Positions 12,615 to 23,176 of a stretch of DNA of 64,000 nucleotides are shown in pieces. The stretch is from Hibiscus mutabilis. Lineage: Eukaryota; Streptophyta; Magnoliopsida; Malvales; Malvaceae. Under the pieces are notes generated by a model. That model saw nothing but the letters and a program-made list of their open reading frames with translations. It ran no database searches and was not told the DNA's origin. Position 1 is the first letter of the stretch; every line of letters begins with the position of its first letter. Where the stretch lies: positions 32,690,508 through 32,754,507 of the forward strand of contig CM033718.1 in assembly GCA_019671005.1 (NCBI GenBank). The letters are read 5' to 3'. The translations under genes and the position numbers were made by a program.

Positions 12615-15549
12615 TGTAACACCCCCTATCCCGAGTTAGTAGCAAACCGGCTCGGGAGCGTTACGAAGCAATAACAATGCATTACAAGCAAGAACAAGGC
12701 AAGAATAGATTAACTCATCCCTATTAGACGAGTTACTTAACTAGCAAGCAACCAAGCATACTTGACTTATCAAGCAAGCAATCTCACATTTTAATTTGAA
12801 GTCCTTATAGGTTACTACTTTAACAATTCAATTAACTTCATCTTATACCACTATCATTCGAAAGGCCTAAGTGTGCAACATACTTCCATTTAATTTCAAT
12901 GTTCCTTAGTTTGATACATATAACATCTCATACCTAAATTTACTAAACATGATTGTTGAACATACAATTGCATGTAACTTGTTCCCAATCAAGCCATACA
13001 CCAAGCATATCCATTCGACAATTACCATACAAACACACAAAACACTTACAACATGGTACGTTCACACATAAGTGACCATATAATTTCCAAGGCATTCGAA
13101 TGGCTCAATATAAACTAGATCAATCACTTTATCATTCCATTTGTATATTCATATATGCGCAGCAAAACACCATTCCATTATTTGTAATTTAAGTTCAATA
13201 CATGTTTCACATTATCAACCAAATTCATAACATAGCAGGCCCATTCAAGAACATATATATACAAGTTCAAGTATTCAAAATCCGTACATAGTTCACTATA
13301 TACAATCTAAGTGCGACCAACTAGAGGAGTACAAAATAAGTATGAACCATACTTATGGTATGCTTGTGTCTTGCTTTAAGCTCAAGAAATCAGGCTTCAG
13401 GATCAAGCAACGATCGAATCCTTTATCCTGTGGTTGGGAATAATAAAAAGAAGAGTGATAAGTACAAGAATGTACTTAGTGAGGTAGTAAGTAGTTCTAA
13501 TCATTTATCATGTTATTTAGCCATTTATCAAGTCTACCTAACTAAAGTTTATAAGCATTTCAATTCAATCAAGAATCACAATCACCAAGCATGTATATCA
13601 TTCGAACAATCTAGCAAGCAATATACATGAATTATATCCTATTAGAGTAACAAGGCAATCAATACCAAGAAATTTGTTATCTAATCATTCGAATGGTATA
13701 CATTTACCAAGTAAATCAAGTTGACACACCAAATATCGAACAGTGCATGGTTTACATGTCAAGCAACAATACATCTCATATCAAGTCTTAAGCAATTCAT
13801 GCTTCCATGACAAGTAACATACAATTCATGGCTTTCAGGTTAAGTAACATTCAGTATATAACTTTCAAGACAATCAACATGTATTATAGGATTTTTATTT
13901 CATTTGTTATCATTTAAACAACCCCCTTGGTACTTAGTTTGTATAGGTAATCGAATCTCCAACCAACTGTCGCCACAAGATGCACCGTAGTGCTGGTCAA
14001 CCCTCCTACTGTCACTAAAGACCACATATGTACCCTACGTCTATCGCCAAATAAGGGCCTTAGCCCTAGACCGTAGTCCACCCTGACACAATGAGCTCTA
14101 GACTCTATGGCATGCCCTTCTACCTAATCCAACTAGCTACCAAGGTTGTTCGATTTTATCCATTTATACAAGTATTTCAAGTTCAAGATCATGCCAAATA
14201 TTCAGCAAGTTCATTATATACTAGGCCCTTAGGCCAATTGAGCCATAGCTCACATGTCCTGTAATACTCATGTGTTCATTTCATCAATTTGGGGATAACA
14301 TTTCAAGCAATTTCTTTAAGAATTCGATCACATGCCATATCACACATACAAGCACCAATGTTACCACTTAAACATGCTTAGCAATCGAATTATACATGGA
14401 TTCAAGGATGTGATCAAATTTCATGCATTACTTTAATCATACTTCCCTTATTAGGCCAAGTCCATATTAGGTCCATTTAAACATTACAAGAATGTAGACA
14501 TGCTTGCTTTAGTTAGGACCTAGTCCTAACTTTATAATAAACTACACTCATAATACTCCCCAAGCTAGTTAGTCTTGGATCCACACTCATCTAAACAAGA
14601 TTCTAACATTGTAATTCAACTTATTTTCATTTTCTTACATGTCTAGGTCAGTCTAATTCACCTAGCAATGTGCTTAAAATGGGGCATTATAATGCTATGT
14701 TCAATTTGATCCATTTGATCAACAACATACCTCTAATTCACCATTTGAGCAGTCCATTACCTAGCTTTAACTAATCCAATTATGTGCATTCATTTTCCAG
14801 CAAGCTATTTACCCTATTCAAGTCTCAATTCATGTAAAAACATGATCGAAATAGGGCATTATATACATTTAGCATGTTTACACATCTTCACCTAGCAAAA
14901 CAGTCCCTATTCTCAATTTCCAGTAACCATACACATTCTCTTTAGCAAATTGGCTACTAACACTCACAAATTCAAGTACCATTATAAGCTAACATTATCT
15001 TATCATGCATAACAATCATCCTATTCAGTTTAGGCAACAAGAACATCACAAACTTAAGATTCAAGCATTTTATAACATGTAGGAATCAAGCAATTTACCT
15101 TCTCCAACCTGAATTGATTAAAGCTTAATCAAGAACCATGAATTGAAAATGGTCTATGAAGCTTTCTTCTTTCTCTCTCTTTCTCCCTTTCACTCGGTTA
15201 TGGAGGATTTTGGAAGAAAGATGATGATACAATTTTTGTTCATCTTTCCCCTCATAGTTGCCGTGAGTCACCACTCACAATGCACATGTTCTCATCAAAT
15301 GAGAACCTGTGTCTAGGCCTTAATTTTAATTCAATTTTACATGCAAACTCTAGAGCTTTTCGTGTTCACATTTCCATCCTTCCATTTAAGCCTTCTAGAT
15401 TTAATTTCAATTCAAATTGGTTCTAATTTCACTTATTTGATCTTAAAGATAGGTAATGTTCATTCTTTTTTAATTTGATTAGCACAATATTCAATTAGCC
15501 AATAGTTTAGATAGTGGTAACCTTCTTAGGCCAAGTTTAGGGTGTTACA
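12615..15549 (-). mobile_element. Solo LTR, family A gypsy, 2.94 kb
   Basis: TGTAACACCCCCTATCCCG to GGGTGTTACA, with a perfect 5-bp GGCAA duplication, inserted in a tandem array that continues on both sides. Its start is like the LTRs at 2037 and 27463 and it has the same orientation. It contains the conserved LTR module at 13955-14140 (AACTGTCGCCACAAGATGCA, CTACTGTCACTAAAG, CCGTAGTCCACC) and a perfect hairpin at 14512-14530 (GTTAGGAC-CTA-GTCCTAAC). No coding region is seen. Confidence 0.9.
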
Positions 15550-15740
15550 GGCAATGACACCAATGGGTGAAATGATCGATTTCTCCAAAAGGGTGACTCT
15601 CGTCCATGCGGGCATTGAATTGATAAAGGTGACTCTCACCCCTGTAGGAACTGAATCGATGAAGTTCCATTCTCTATGGCCTGAACAGATAGGCTATAAA
15701 GGTTTCCATTGACCATGAGCCTAAACGGATAAGCTATACG
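15550..15740. repeat. Dispersed repeat, right part after solo LTR
   Basis: Continues the array broken at 12614: GGCAATGACACCAATGGGTG, then the block AAGGGTGACTCTCGTCCATG and TTCCATTCTCTATGGCCTGA. The same text in the same order occurs at 30750-30910. The first five bases are the right GGCAA target duplication of the solo LTR. Confidence 0.75.
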
Positions 15741-18476
15741 TGTAACATACTCTAACCACCCTAGTACGATTAGGCAAGTTACTACAATTACAATCAACAA
15801 TTCAATCAATTGTAGGTAGTGAATACTTTTTGTTTAAGGTCTTTCTTGCACTTCAAGTTACCATTCAAATAGGTAAGGAAAATTTTAGACAATGTATGAA
15901 GCATTTACTAGATATATTAGGACCCATAAAGCAATTAGATATCATGTTCAACACTAATTAGGACTTACTTGTCCATCAAGCAAGCATTCAGGTAGATGAA
16001 TAACATGAATAAGAAATTTCAAGTTTCCTATGAAGCTAATAAGCACACAATAGGTGATCACATCATTTACTTAAGCTACCATAATCAATCAAACATGCCT
16101 ATAATATTATGTACACAATATAACTAGTTCCTTAGGTGATTAATGTAGTTCATGTCTAAACATGTGGTTTACTACATTTACTTAATGTCAACTAACCATT
16201 TTCAAGAAATCCATTCAACCATTTCATGCATAATTCATCCATGGAAATTAAACATTAGACTATCAAGCATACAAGTTCATTAAAGTGCATACAAGCTCAT
16301 ATATATACATACCAAACTTCTTATAGATCGTAGATAGGTTTAACTTATACAAACCACAGCCAAGTGACCATAAATATGCATGTCTTAGGTCCCACCATCC
16401 TAGGAGAACTATATCAAGATGGAAACATACTATTTTAAGCAAAATGTGACTTGTATGAGCTTAGACTTCAAGATAGTATCCAAAATCAACCTGTATCGTA
16501 GAAATGAGACTAGAATAAGCAAAGCTTAGTGAGTGAGTTAAAGTTACAAGGCAACAATACAATAAGTCTCAACTACGAACCATCAAATGGATGGTATGGT
16601 TCCCCCATCAATAGGGAACCATTCGAACAAGGCATACACTACTAGATGCATTGTCAAATTTTCAAGCCAATAACAATGCAAGGCTTGAAGTTTAGGCATA
16701 CTCAATTACCCAATTCGATTAAAAATTCAACTAAAGCAATCTCATATAACAAGGCTCAACCAATGTTTCAATAGCAATAGATCATAGCATTTGAATTTCC
16801 TTTACAATCAAGCAAACTTATATAAGCAATGTTCAATCAAGGTTTCAATATCCATAGTTCATGCCATTCAATTTTACCCTTACATTCAATCAATACAATT
16901 CAATGTAGAAATAGGTTCAATGTGCATGAGTTATTAGTTCATTTTAAGTATAGCCTTGAGAATCCATTACTCAGTCTAGATACTCGAGTCTCCAACCAAA
17001 TTGTCATCAATAAAAATAATCAAAATGAGTTATTAGTTCATTTTAAGTATAGCCTCCTACTGTCACTAATGACCAATAACAATACTTCCCTCCTACTATC
17101 GCCAAATAGGGACCAATATCCCAGACCGTAATCCACCCCGATAATGAGCTCTATAGACTCTATGGCATGCCAACTATATCTAAGACCGACTCGAGACCAA
17201 GGCTTACAATATTTATCGCTTTCAATTAATTAGAAGCATGATTCAATTCCATATGCACAATTTGTGCCAATATTCTCTTTTAGTCCTATAAGGCTCAATG
17301 CAATCCAATATCAATGTTTCCATGGTTAATGTAGGATCAATCAATATGTCATTCAACAATGAATTATGTACTTCTATCTATAACACCATGCTTCATTTCA
17401 ATATGGTTCAATTAGGCAATAAGTACATCAATACAATCAATGGCAATTCAAGCATTCTTCACAATCAAGTAACCACTCAAAAGAGTACTTACCTTGGTAA
17501 TGCTCCATAACAAGCTCATTATACAATTTATAATTAAGATTCAATAAGAATTACAGACCAAAACAGTCATGGAGAGGTTACCGCCCTCTCCAAACTTTAA
17601 ACTGCACTCACAGGATTTTTTTGAGCTATTGTCGATCCCGGATTGTAATCTCTTTTCCTCTAGTAGCTTGTTGATCTAAGTGAGCCCCTTTATCCTCAAT
17701 TTCCACTTGATCTAACATTCATACAATACATAGGGTATTAGATACAATCCAGCAATCAATTGAGTCATTATGTGACTCCCTACTTAAGCATACAATTCAA
17801 TATAAACATCTAAACTGTTACTGCCTGACAGCATGTGCATTGCCTATTTAAATATTCATATATTTTATTCCGTACGTCAGAATTTTGAATCGTTTACACT
17901 GTTGGAGAGCTAACTTAATTGGCCTTCTAACCATATAGGCCTTGCATTTTAGTTCATTGCCAATTAATAAAGTTTTTAACTTAAAGATAGTAATTTACAA
18001 CACTGGACAGTTTGCATTGTCCATAGTTTTTCTTCTCTACAATTCATTCTACAAAATAGAATTTAGTTATGTTTTCTCCTAGTGAATTTATACATGTCAA
18101 GGCATTATCCATAAAATTTTAAGCCTTAAATTCCTTTTATACAATTTATGGTGATTTTTCAAAGTCACTGCCTAGAACAGAGTATTCTGGGCAGATTACA
18201 CTAGATTGAGTTTCTAGTTTCATAACTCATTTTAACAAGGTTCTATCATTGTAATTCAATTCATTTTCATGTTATTACATGTCTGGGCCAGTCTAATTCA
18301 CCTAGCAATGTGCTTAAACAGGACATTAACATGTTAAACTCAATTTGAACTATTTGATCTACATCATTCATCCAATTCACCATTTAAGCAGCCCATTACC
18401 TAGTCTTAACTAATCCAATATGGTGCATTCATTTTCTATAAAGTTATCTACTATATTCAATGCTCAATTCATGTAC
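15741..18476 (-). mobile_element. LTR of family A gypsy, truncated by a MULE
   Basis: Starts TGTAACATACTCTAACC and carries the conserved module in degenerate form at 16985-17170 (CTCCAACCAAATTGTC, TCCTACTGTCACTAATGACC, ACCGTAATCCACC). The segment 18240-18475 follows the solo LTR at 14600-14850 closely (TCTAATTCACCTAGCAATGT, CAGCCCATTACCTAG, CTCAATTCATGTA). At about 18477 this similarity stops and transposase coding sequence begins. A 28-bp direct repeat (TGAGTTATTAGTTCATTTTA onward) sits at 16927 and 17025. No LTR terminus is found beyond the MULE. Confidence 0.78.
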
Positions 18477-20210
18477 CAACAAGAAGAGGAGTCATATGTG
18501 GGAGGTGTCACGGTTCATTGAGCAGCACACATGTTCCAATATGGCTTTATCACAAGACCACGTTAATTTAGACTCTGATCTAATATGTGCTTACACCAAG
18601 GCATTGGTTGAACAAGAGGCAAGAATTTCGATTGCAGTGTTAGTAGCCTCCATTCGAACTCAACTTGGATATATTCCATCTTACTACAAGCTGTGGATGG
18701 CAAAGCAGAAGGCGATGGCGCAACTGTATGAAAATTGGGATAAATCGTATAATGAGCTACCAACTCTGTTACGTGCAATGCAAATATTCATCCCAGGAAC
18801 CATGGTAAAACACGAAACAAAATTGGTGTTCAACTTACAAGGTGAATTAATTCCTGGTAAAAGAATATTTAGTAAGTTATTTTGGGCGTTCAATGCGTGC
18901 ATTGAAGGGTTCCCATTATGTAAACGCATGATTCAAGTGGATGGTACCTGGCTGTATGGGAAGTACGGTCATATATTACTCATGGCTGTTGCACAAGATG
19001 GAGACAGTAATATATTCTTAGTTACCTTTTCCATAGTTGAAAAGGAAGACGCGGAATGGGAATTCTTTTTGAAGCATCTACGCAACCATGTAGTAAAAGA
19101 AGATGGAATTTGCATGATTTCTGATAGGGGGACTGCGCTCTTATCAGTAATTGACGGAGATGGGAGTTTATGAAAGCCCCCACATGCATATCCAGCCTAT
19201 TTCGTACGTCATATTGCGGCAAATGCAAAGAAGCATTTCGGAAATAATCAAATCCGAAAAGAAATTTTAGGTGCAAGTAAGTTGTTATTCGTTGTTTATA
19301 AAAATTAGTAATTTTTTGAGCTGATCCTGTTGACTTATTTAGATTAATTTTTTAAAATAGGGTATGAACTACTTCAACCAAAATTTGAACAGAGGATAAA
19401 CAGGTTGAAGCGGCATGGTCAAAATGTATTTAATTTTGCAAATGACATACCTAGGGAAAGATCGTCACAAGCCTACGATGAAGGACGTCGTTATGGCCAT
19501 ATGACAGCTAACCTTGCAGAGGCTATGAACTCGGTGCTTAAAGGAACACACCATCTCCCAATTGCAAGTATTGTGTGGGAGACTTACTTTGGATTGGGTA
19601 AAATGTGGTCCGACAAAGGGCCAAAAGTTAACGCCCGGATAAACAACGGAAAACATTGGTCTAAAACGCTGTAGGATAGAATGATCGAACTTCAAGCCGA
19701 AGCAACCTCTATATGAGTCAAAACATTCGACGCACATGGCTTTGAATTTTCTGTTGAAGCTAAGGTCCGAGGAGAGCAAAAAATGTTCACCGTAAACCTT
19801 CCTTAGAGATGGTGTGATTGTGATGCATTCCAAGCATTTAGATACCCCTGCTCTCACGCACACGCCGCATGCTTGCATTTTCCTCTCGACCCTTACGGGT
19901 TTGTGGATGAGTGTTATAAACTGGAGAATATGGCAAATATATACTGAATTTAGTTCAGCATAATCCCGAACCAAGACTATTGGCCGATAGATCCAATATA
20001 CGAAGAATGGTTACCAAATCCAGAGCCTCGTAGAAAGCTGAAGGGTCGACCGACATCCACTCATATTCATACTAATATGGATGATCCGGATGATAGAGAT
20101 GGGGGTTCAAGGTAGACATTGTACTATTTGTAGGGGACTGGGTCATACAAGAAACAAGTGTCCGAACAAATCTAATCTTTCCAACTATCGTGCCAGACCA
20201 TCAACCTAGA
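18477..20210 (+). pseudogene. MULE (MuDR-type) transposase pseudogene with SWIM and zinc knuckle
   Basis: Plus strand. Exon 1 (18477-19276) gives RFIEQHTCSNMALSQDH, ARISIAVLVASI and then the MULE transposase core: VDGTWLYGKYGHILLMAVAQ (first catalytic Asp at 18940-18942) and CMISDRGTALLSVI (second Asp at 19123-19125). A +1 and a +2 base shift around 19155-19190 interrupt it before AYPAYFVRHIAANAKKHF. A GT-AG intron of 84 bp (19277-19360) joins in phase to YELLQPKFEQRINRLK, followed by MTANLAEAMNSVLKGTHH. Stops follow at about 19672 and 19804. Then come a SWIM finger (WCDCDAFQAFRYPCSHAHA, about 19810-19870) and a CCHC knuckle (CTICRGLGHTRNKC, 20120-20161) in another frame. The N-terminal domain is missing. 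The ATG at 18460 lies in LTR sequence. Confidence 0.93.
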
Positions 20211-20867
20211 CTTTGTTTGATCGTACATTATATGGTAATGTAAATACATTTGTCATTCATGTTTGCATTTTGATTTTGAATTTGAATATCGAAGTTAAAG
20301 AATGAGCTTAAATATATAGTTACTATTCATTCGAACAAAATTAACCATTTATTTACATATAATATTTGAACCAAATTTAACCTTCCTTTTTTACAGTTAA
20401 TATTTGAACCAAATTTACCTTCTTTTTTACAGTTAATATTCTAACCAAATTTAACCGTCTTGATTTTTTAACCATTTATTTATGTCTTGATTTTTTTGAA
20501 ATTTGTAGTTGGAATTTCAATTTTGATACCGAAATATAGACAACTTAAATATCGAAATGAAATTGAAAGAAATACGTGTTATAACATGAAATGCCCGAGG
20601 ACCACAAATATTCAAAATCGAAACATAAATTACAAATAAATAAAGAAACCCTATTTCTTACTTCTTCCTCCTTCTCGGTAAATCATGTCGGTGGAAGGAT
20701 GATGTTTGATCGTACCACTGAGGGGGATGATGAGTTATTCGTGGTTGATTCAGAGCTGCTCATCGTTCACAAATTGATCATCCAAAATTTGCGTAGAAGG
20801 TGGTGTACCATACATATCTTCCAGATGGAATGATGAGTTGCTAATGGTGGTAGTCGACAACAGAGCT
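20211..20867. other. AT-rich DNA downstream of the MULE, with short tandem repeat
   Basis: Probably the 3' untranslated and terminal part of the MULE. It holds a tandem array at 20361-20462 (listed separately) and then a more GC-balanced stretch (20660-20840). That stretch can be read open on either strand for about 80 codons but matches nothing I recognise. I saw no clear terminal inverted repeat partner. Confidence 0.4.
20361..20462. repeat. Tandem repeat, about 37-bp unit, 2.7 copies
   Basis: Units AATATTTGAACCAAATTTAA + CCTTCCTTTTTTACAGTT (20361-20398), a 36-bp version (20399-20434) and a partial third (20435-20462). Confidence 0.85.
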
Positions 20868-23160
20868 ATCATACTATTGCGCACAATAAGTGCTCCGCAA
20901 TTGTGCAAGTGTACACGTCGCAAGTTAAAGTATAAAAGATAACGTCTCCACAAGGATTGGTGCCACTTCAAGAATCTAATCTCTTGCACTGTAAAGAGTA
21001 AAAACACAAGTAGGTGATTGTAGAAGTTTAACTAACAACTAAAGTAGAAAGCAATAAAGTAAAAGAAGGTGTAATCAAATGAGAGAGAATAGGCCAAGTT
21101 ATCGTGAGTTGAGGTGTGATAGCCGGTTGGATCGTCTTGGTAAAAGAGTGCAAGGGCAACTCAGTTGCCGTGGCAACTTGCACAGCGGGGTTGCCTCGGT
21201 AACTAATCGGCGGTTGCCTGGGCAACTAGCTAGGCAACTACTTGGGCGGCTGGGCAGCAACTTCAAGGTTTGGCGGAGCGTTCTTCAATGGTTTCTTCTT
21301 ATCCCTAAGTCAAAACTCTAGCTATTTGTGTATGCCTTGATAATACATCCCTGCGTGAATCAAAGGTGAACAACAACCAATCTTGCGCTCCTCTTAGCCG
21401 TTGAAATCCTTAACTTATTCCTAAGCCGGATTAATCTTAACCATCAATAAATTGAACAAAGACCATACTCATTCGTTTCTTGAATCCAACTATCCCGATA
21501 TTAGATAAATAGATGAAGTTACGTGATCCTTTCCCAATTCACTCGCAAACAAGAAGAAAAACCAAGAATGAATAAACCTTGAATTGAAAGTGCAAACTCT
21601 TATTACCTAAACAAAATCCAATTGTTTCTCACAACCACAAAACACAATAACCTTAGCCAAATAGATTTAGTTCATGGCTAGGTTCCAAAGAAGTACAAAA
21701 CAAAGAATTCCTAGCATAAACCTAACTGAACAAGAAAGAAAAAGCTGAAGAATGGTTAAAGCCTTGTCGAAATCTCTCCAAAGCTCTTGTCGAAATCTCC
21801 CATGATCTCTTTGTCAAAATTTCTCTCCTTTCTCCCCTCTGGAGTTGACGGCTTGGACCTCAATTTATAGGGCTAGGTAAAAGTCTTTTTTGAGAAGGAA
21901 GTTAAGTTGGAATTAAATATCTTTAAAGAATAAAATTCTTTATTATATTTAAATTCCTTCTAGAACTTCTCCTATCTTCTTGGGATTTAATTTCTCTTTA
22001 ACCTCTTCATGGAAATCAAACTCCTTTGGGATTTAACTTTGCTCCACGTCATCTTGGGCTTATCTAGTCATAAATTCGACTACCATATCATCTTACCCCT
22101 TACCAAAAATTGCCCTGGCAACAAGCTCAACATCTCCTTCATGCATTGCCCTAGCAACTAGCTCGGCATTTCCTTCATGCATTGCCTTGGCAACTGGTTC
22201 CAGCCTTGCGTTGGCAAGTGATTCTTCACACACACAAGAACACACCAAAGCAGTATCTTTTTCCACAAAATTAAGCAAAATATGAAATCAAGCTTGTCCA
22301 TCAAGGAAACTATGCAAACATACATGAATGACGAATAATGCAACTAATATGAGCCTAGGTCTAGCAATAATATGAATAAAAAGGGTGAATAAAATAGTAC
22401 TTTTGGACACTTAACACAGTCCCAAACTCGAACTATTGCTTGTCCTCAGGCAATGCAAACTAATAATTACCCGCCAAGACTTCAATTTTCACAAACTTAG
22501 CTTTGAACTTGAATTCAATTCTCAGAATCGTGGCACAAAGTATGATTGGCTTTTAATTTTTCATAAAACTTAGGAGTTACTCGGAATCAAACTATAATGT
22601 TTGTGAGTGTGTGCGGAGTTGTGCACAAGTTGATTTTTTTTTGATTCTATGCAAACAAGAGGTTTTCAAATTACTTCATTGGGTTCTTTTAACATGTTTT
22701 AACTAGAGCCGGTTTTGGGCACCTCTAGCAATCAATTTTTTAGCACATACTAGAGCCAATTTCGGGCACCTCTAGCATTCATCCAATTTTTATTCTAATC
22801 CCCCTATTTTTTAACTATCAACCTAAGTTCGCTAGAATTCCTTAAATCAATCAAGCCACAACAGTGTTTCATCAAGTTTAGCATCATAGTAAGATTCTAA
22901 GTGTTTCCACGGTTATCCTATAATAAAAAAATTCTATCAATTAAGTGCATTGGCAAAGTCATCATCGGATATTCATCAAATCTAGGCAATTTTTTTTCCA
23001 ACTAAAGCCATGGCAAGCAATTTATGTACATAAATGCAATACTTAAGATGAATGCAACTAAACATGGTAACTAACTAATAACAACCCCCTCAAACTCGAG
23101 TGAGGCATTGTCCTCAATGCATGCACCAAAGAAAAATAAAAATAAAAATAAAGTAAAGTA
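20868..23160. mobile_element. Non-coding arm of a Transposase_32-type element
   Basis: No open gene. Landmarks: TGTACACGTCGCAAGTTAAA with CTCCACAAGGATTGG (20907-20960); CAATCTTGCGCTCCTCTTAG (21378 onward); CCCAAACTCGAACTATTGCT, TGTCCTCAGGCAATGC (22422-22460); CTCAAACTCGAGTGAGGCA, TTGTCCTCAATGCATGC (23089-23125). This order of landmarks resembles 59160-60600. It contains several GTTGCC-NN-GGCAAC palindromes (21164, 21190, 21213, and ATTGCC versions at 22109, 22145, 22181). It probably belongs to the same mobile unit as the minus-strand pseudogene that follows. Confidence 0.5.
22109..22200 (-). repeat. 36-bp tandem repeat, 2.5 copies (12-residue repeat on minus strand)
   Basis: ATTGCCCTGGCAAC..., ATTGCCCTAGCAAC... 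and ATTGCCTTGGCAAC... start at 22109, 22145 and 22181, 36 bp apart. On the minus strand this reads as the repeated dodecapeptide AMHEGNAELVAR / AMHEGDVELVAR inside a 61-codon open frame (22093-22278). The unit is centred on the same palindrome that recurs through this element. Confidence 0.8.
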
Positions 23161-23176
23161 AAATGAAAACGAGGAA

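Noticed and set aside
12309..12674. 121-codon plus-strand frame
   Set aside because: Reads through a tandem array and into the start of a solo LTR; the protein shows only repeat-derived text.
16829..17131. 100-codon plus-strand frame with an internal repeat
   Set aside because: Lies in an LTR; the internal repeat is a 28-bp DNA duplication, and the frame is not open in related LTRs.
19465..19974. 169-codon open frame on the minus strand
   Set aside because: Antisense to MULE exon 2 and the SWIM region, whose plus-strand reading is clearly the conserved one.
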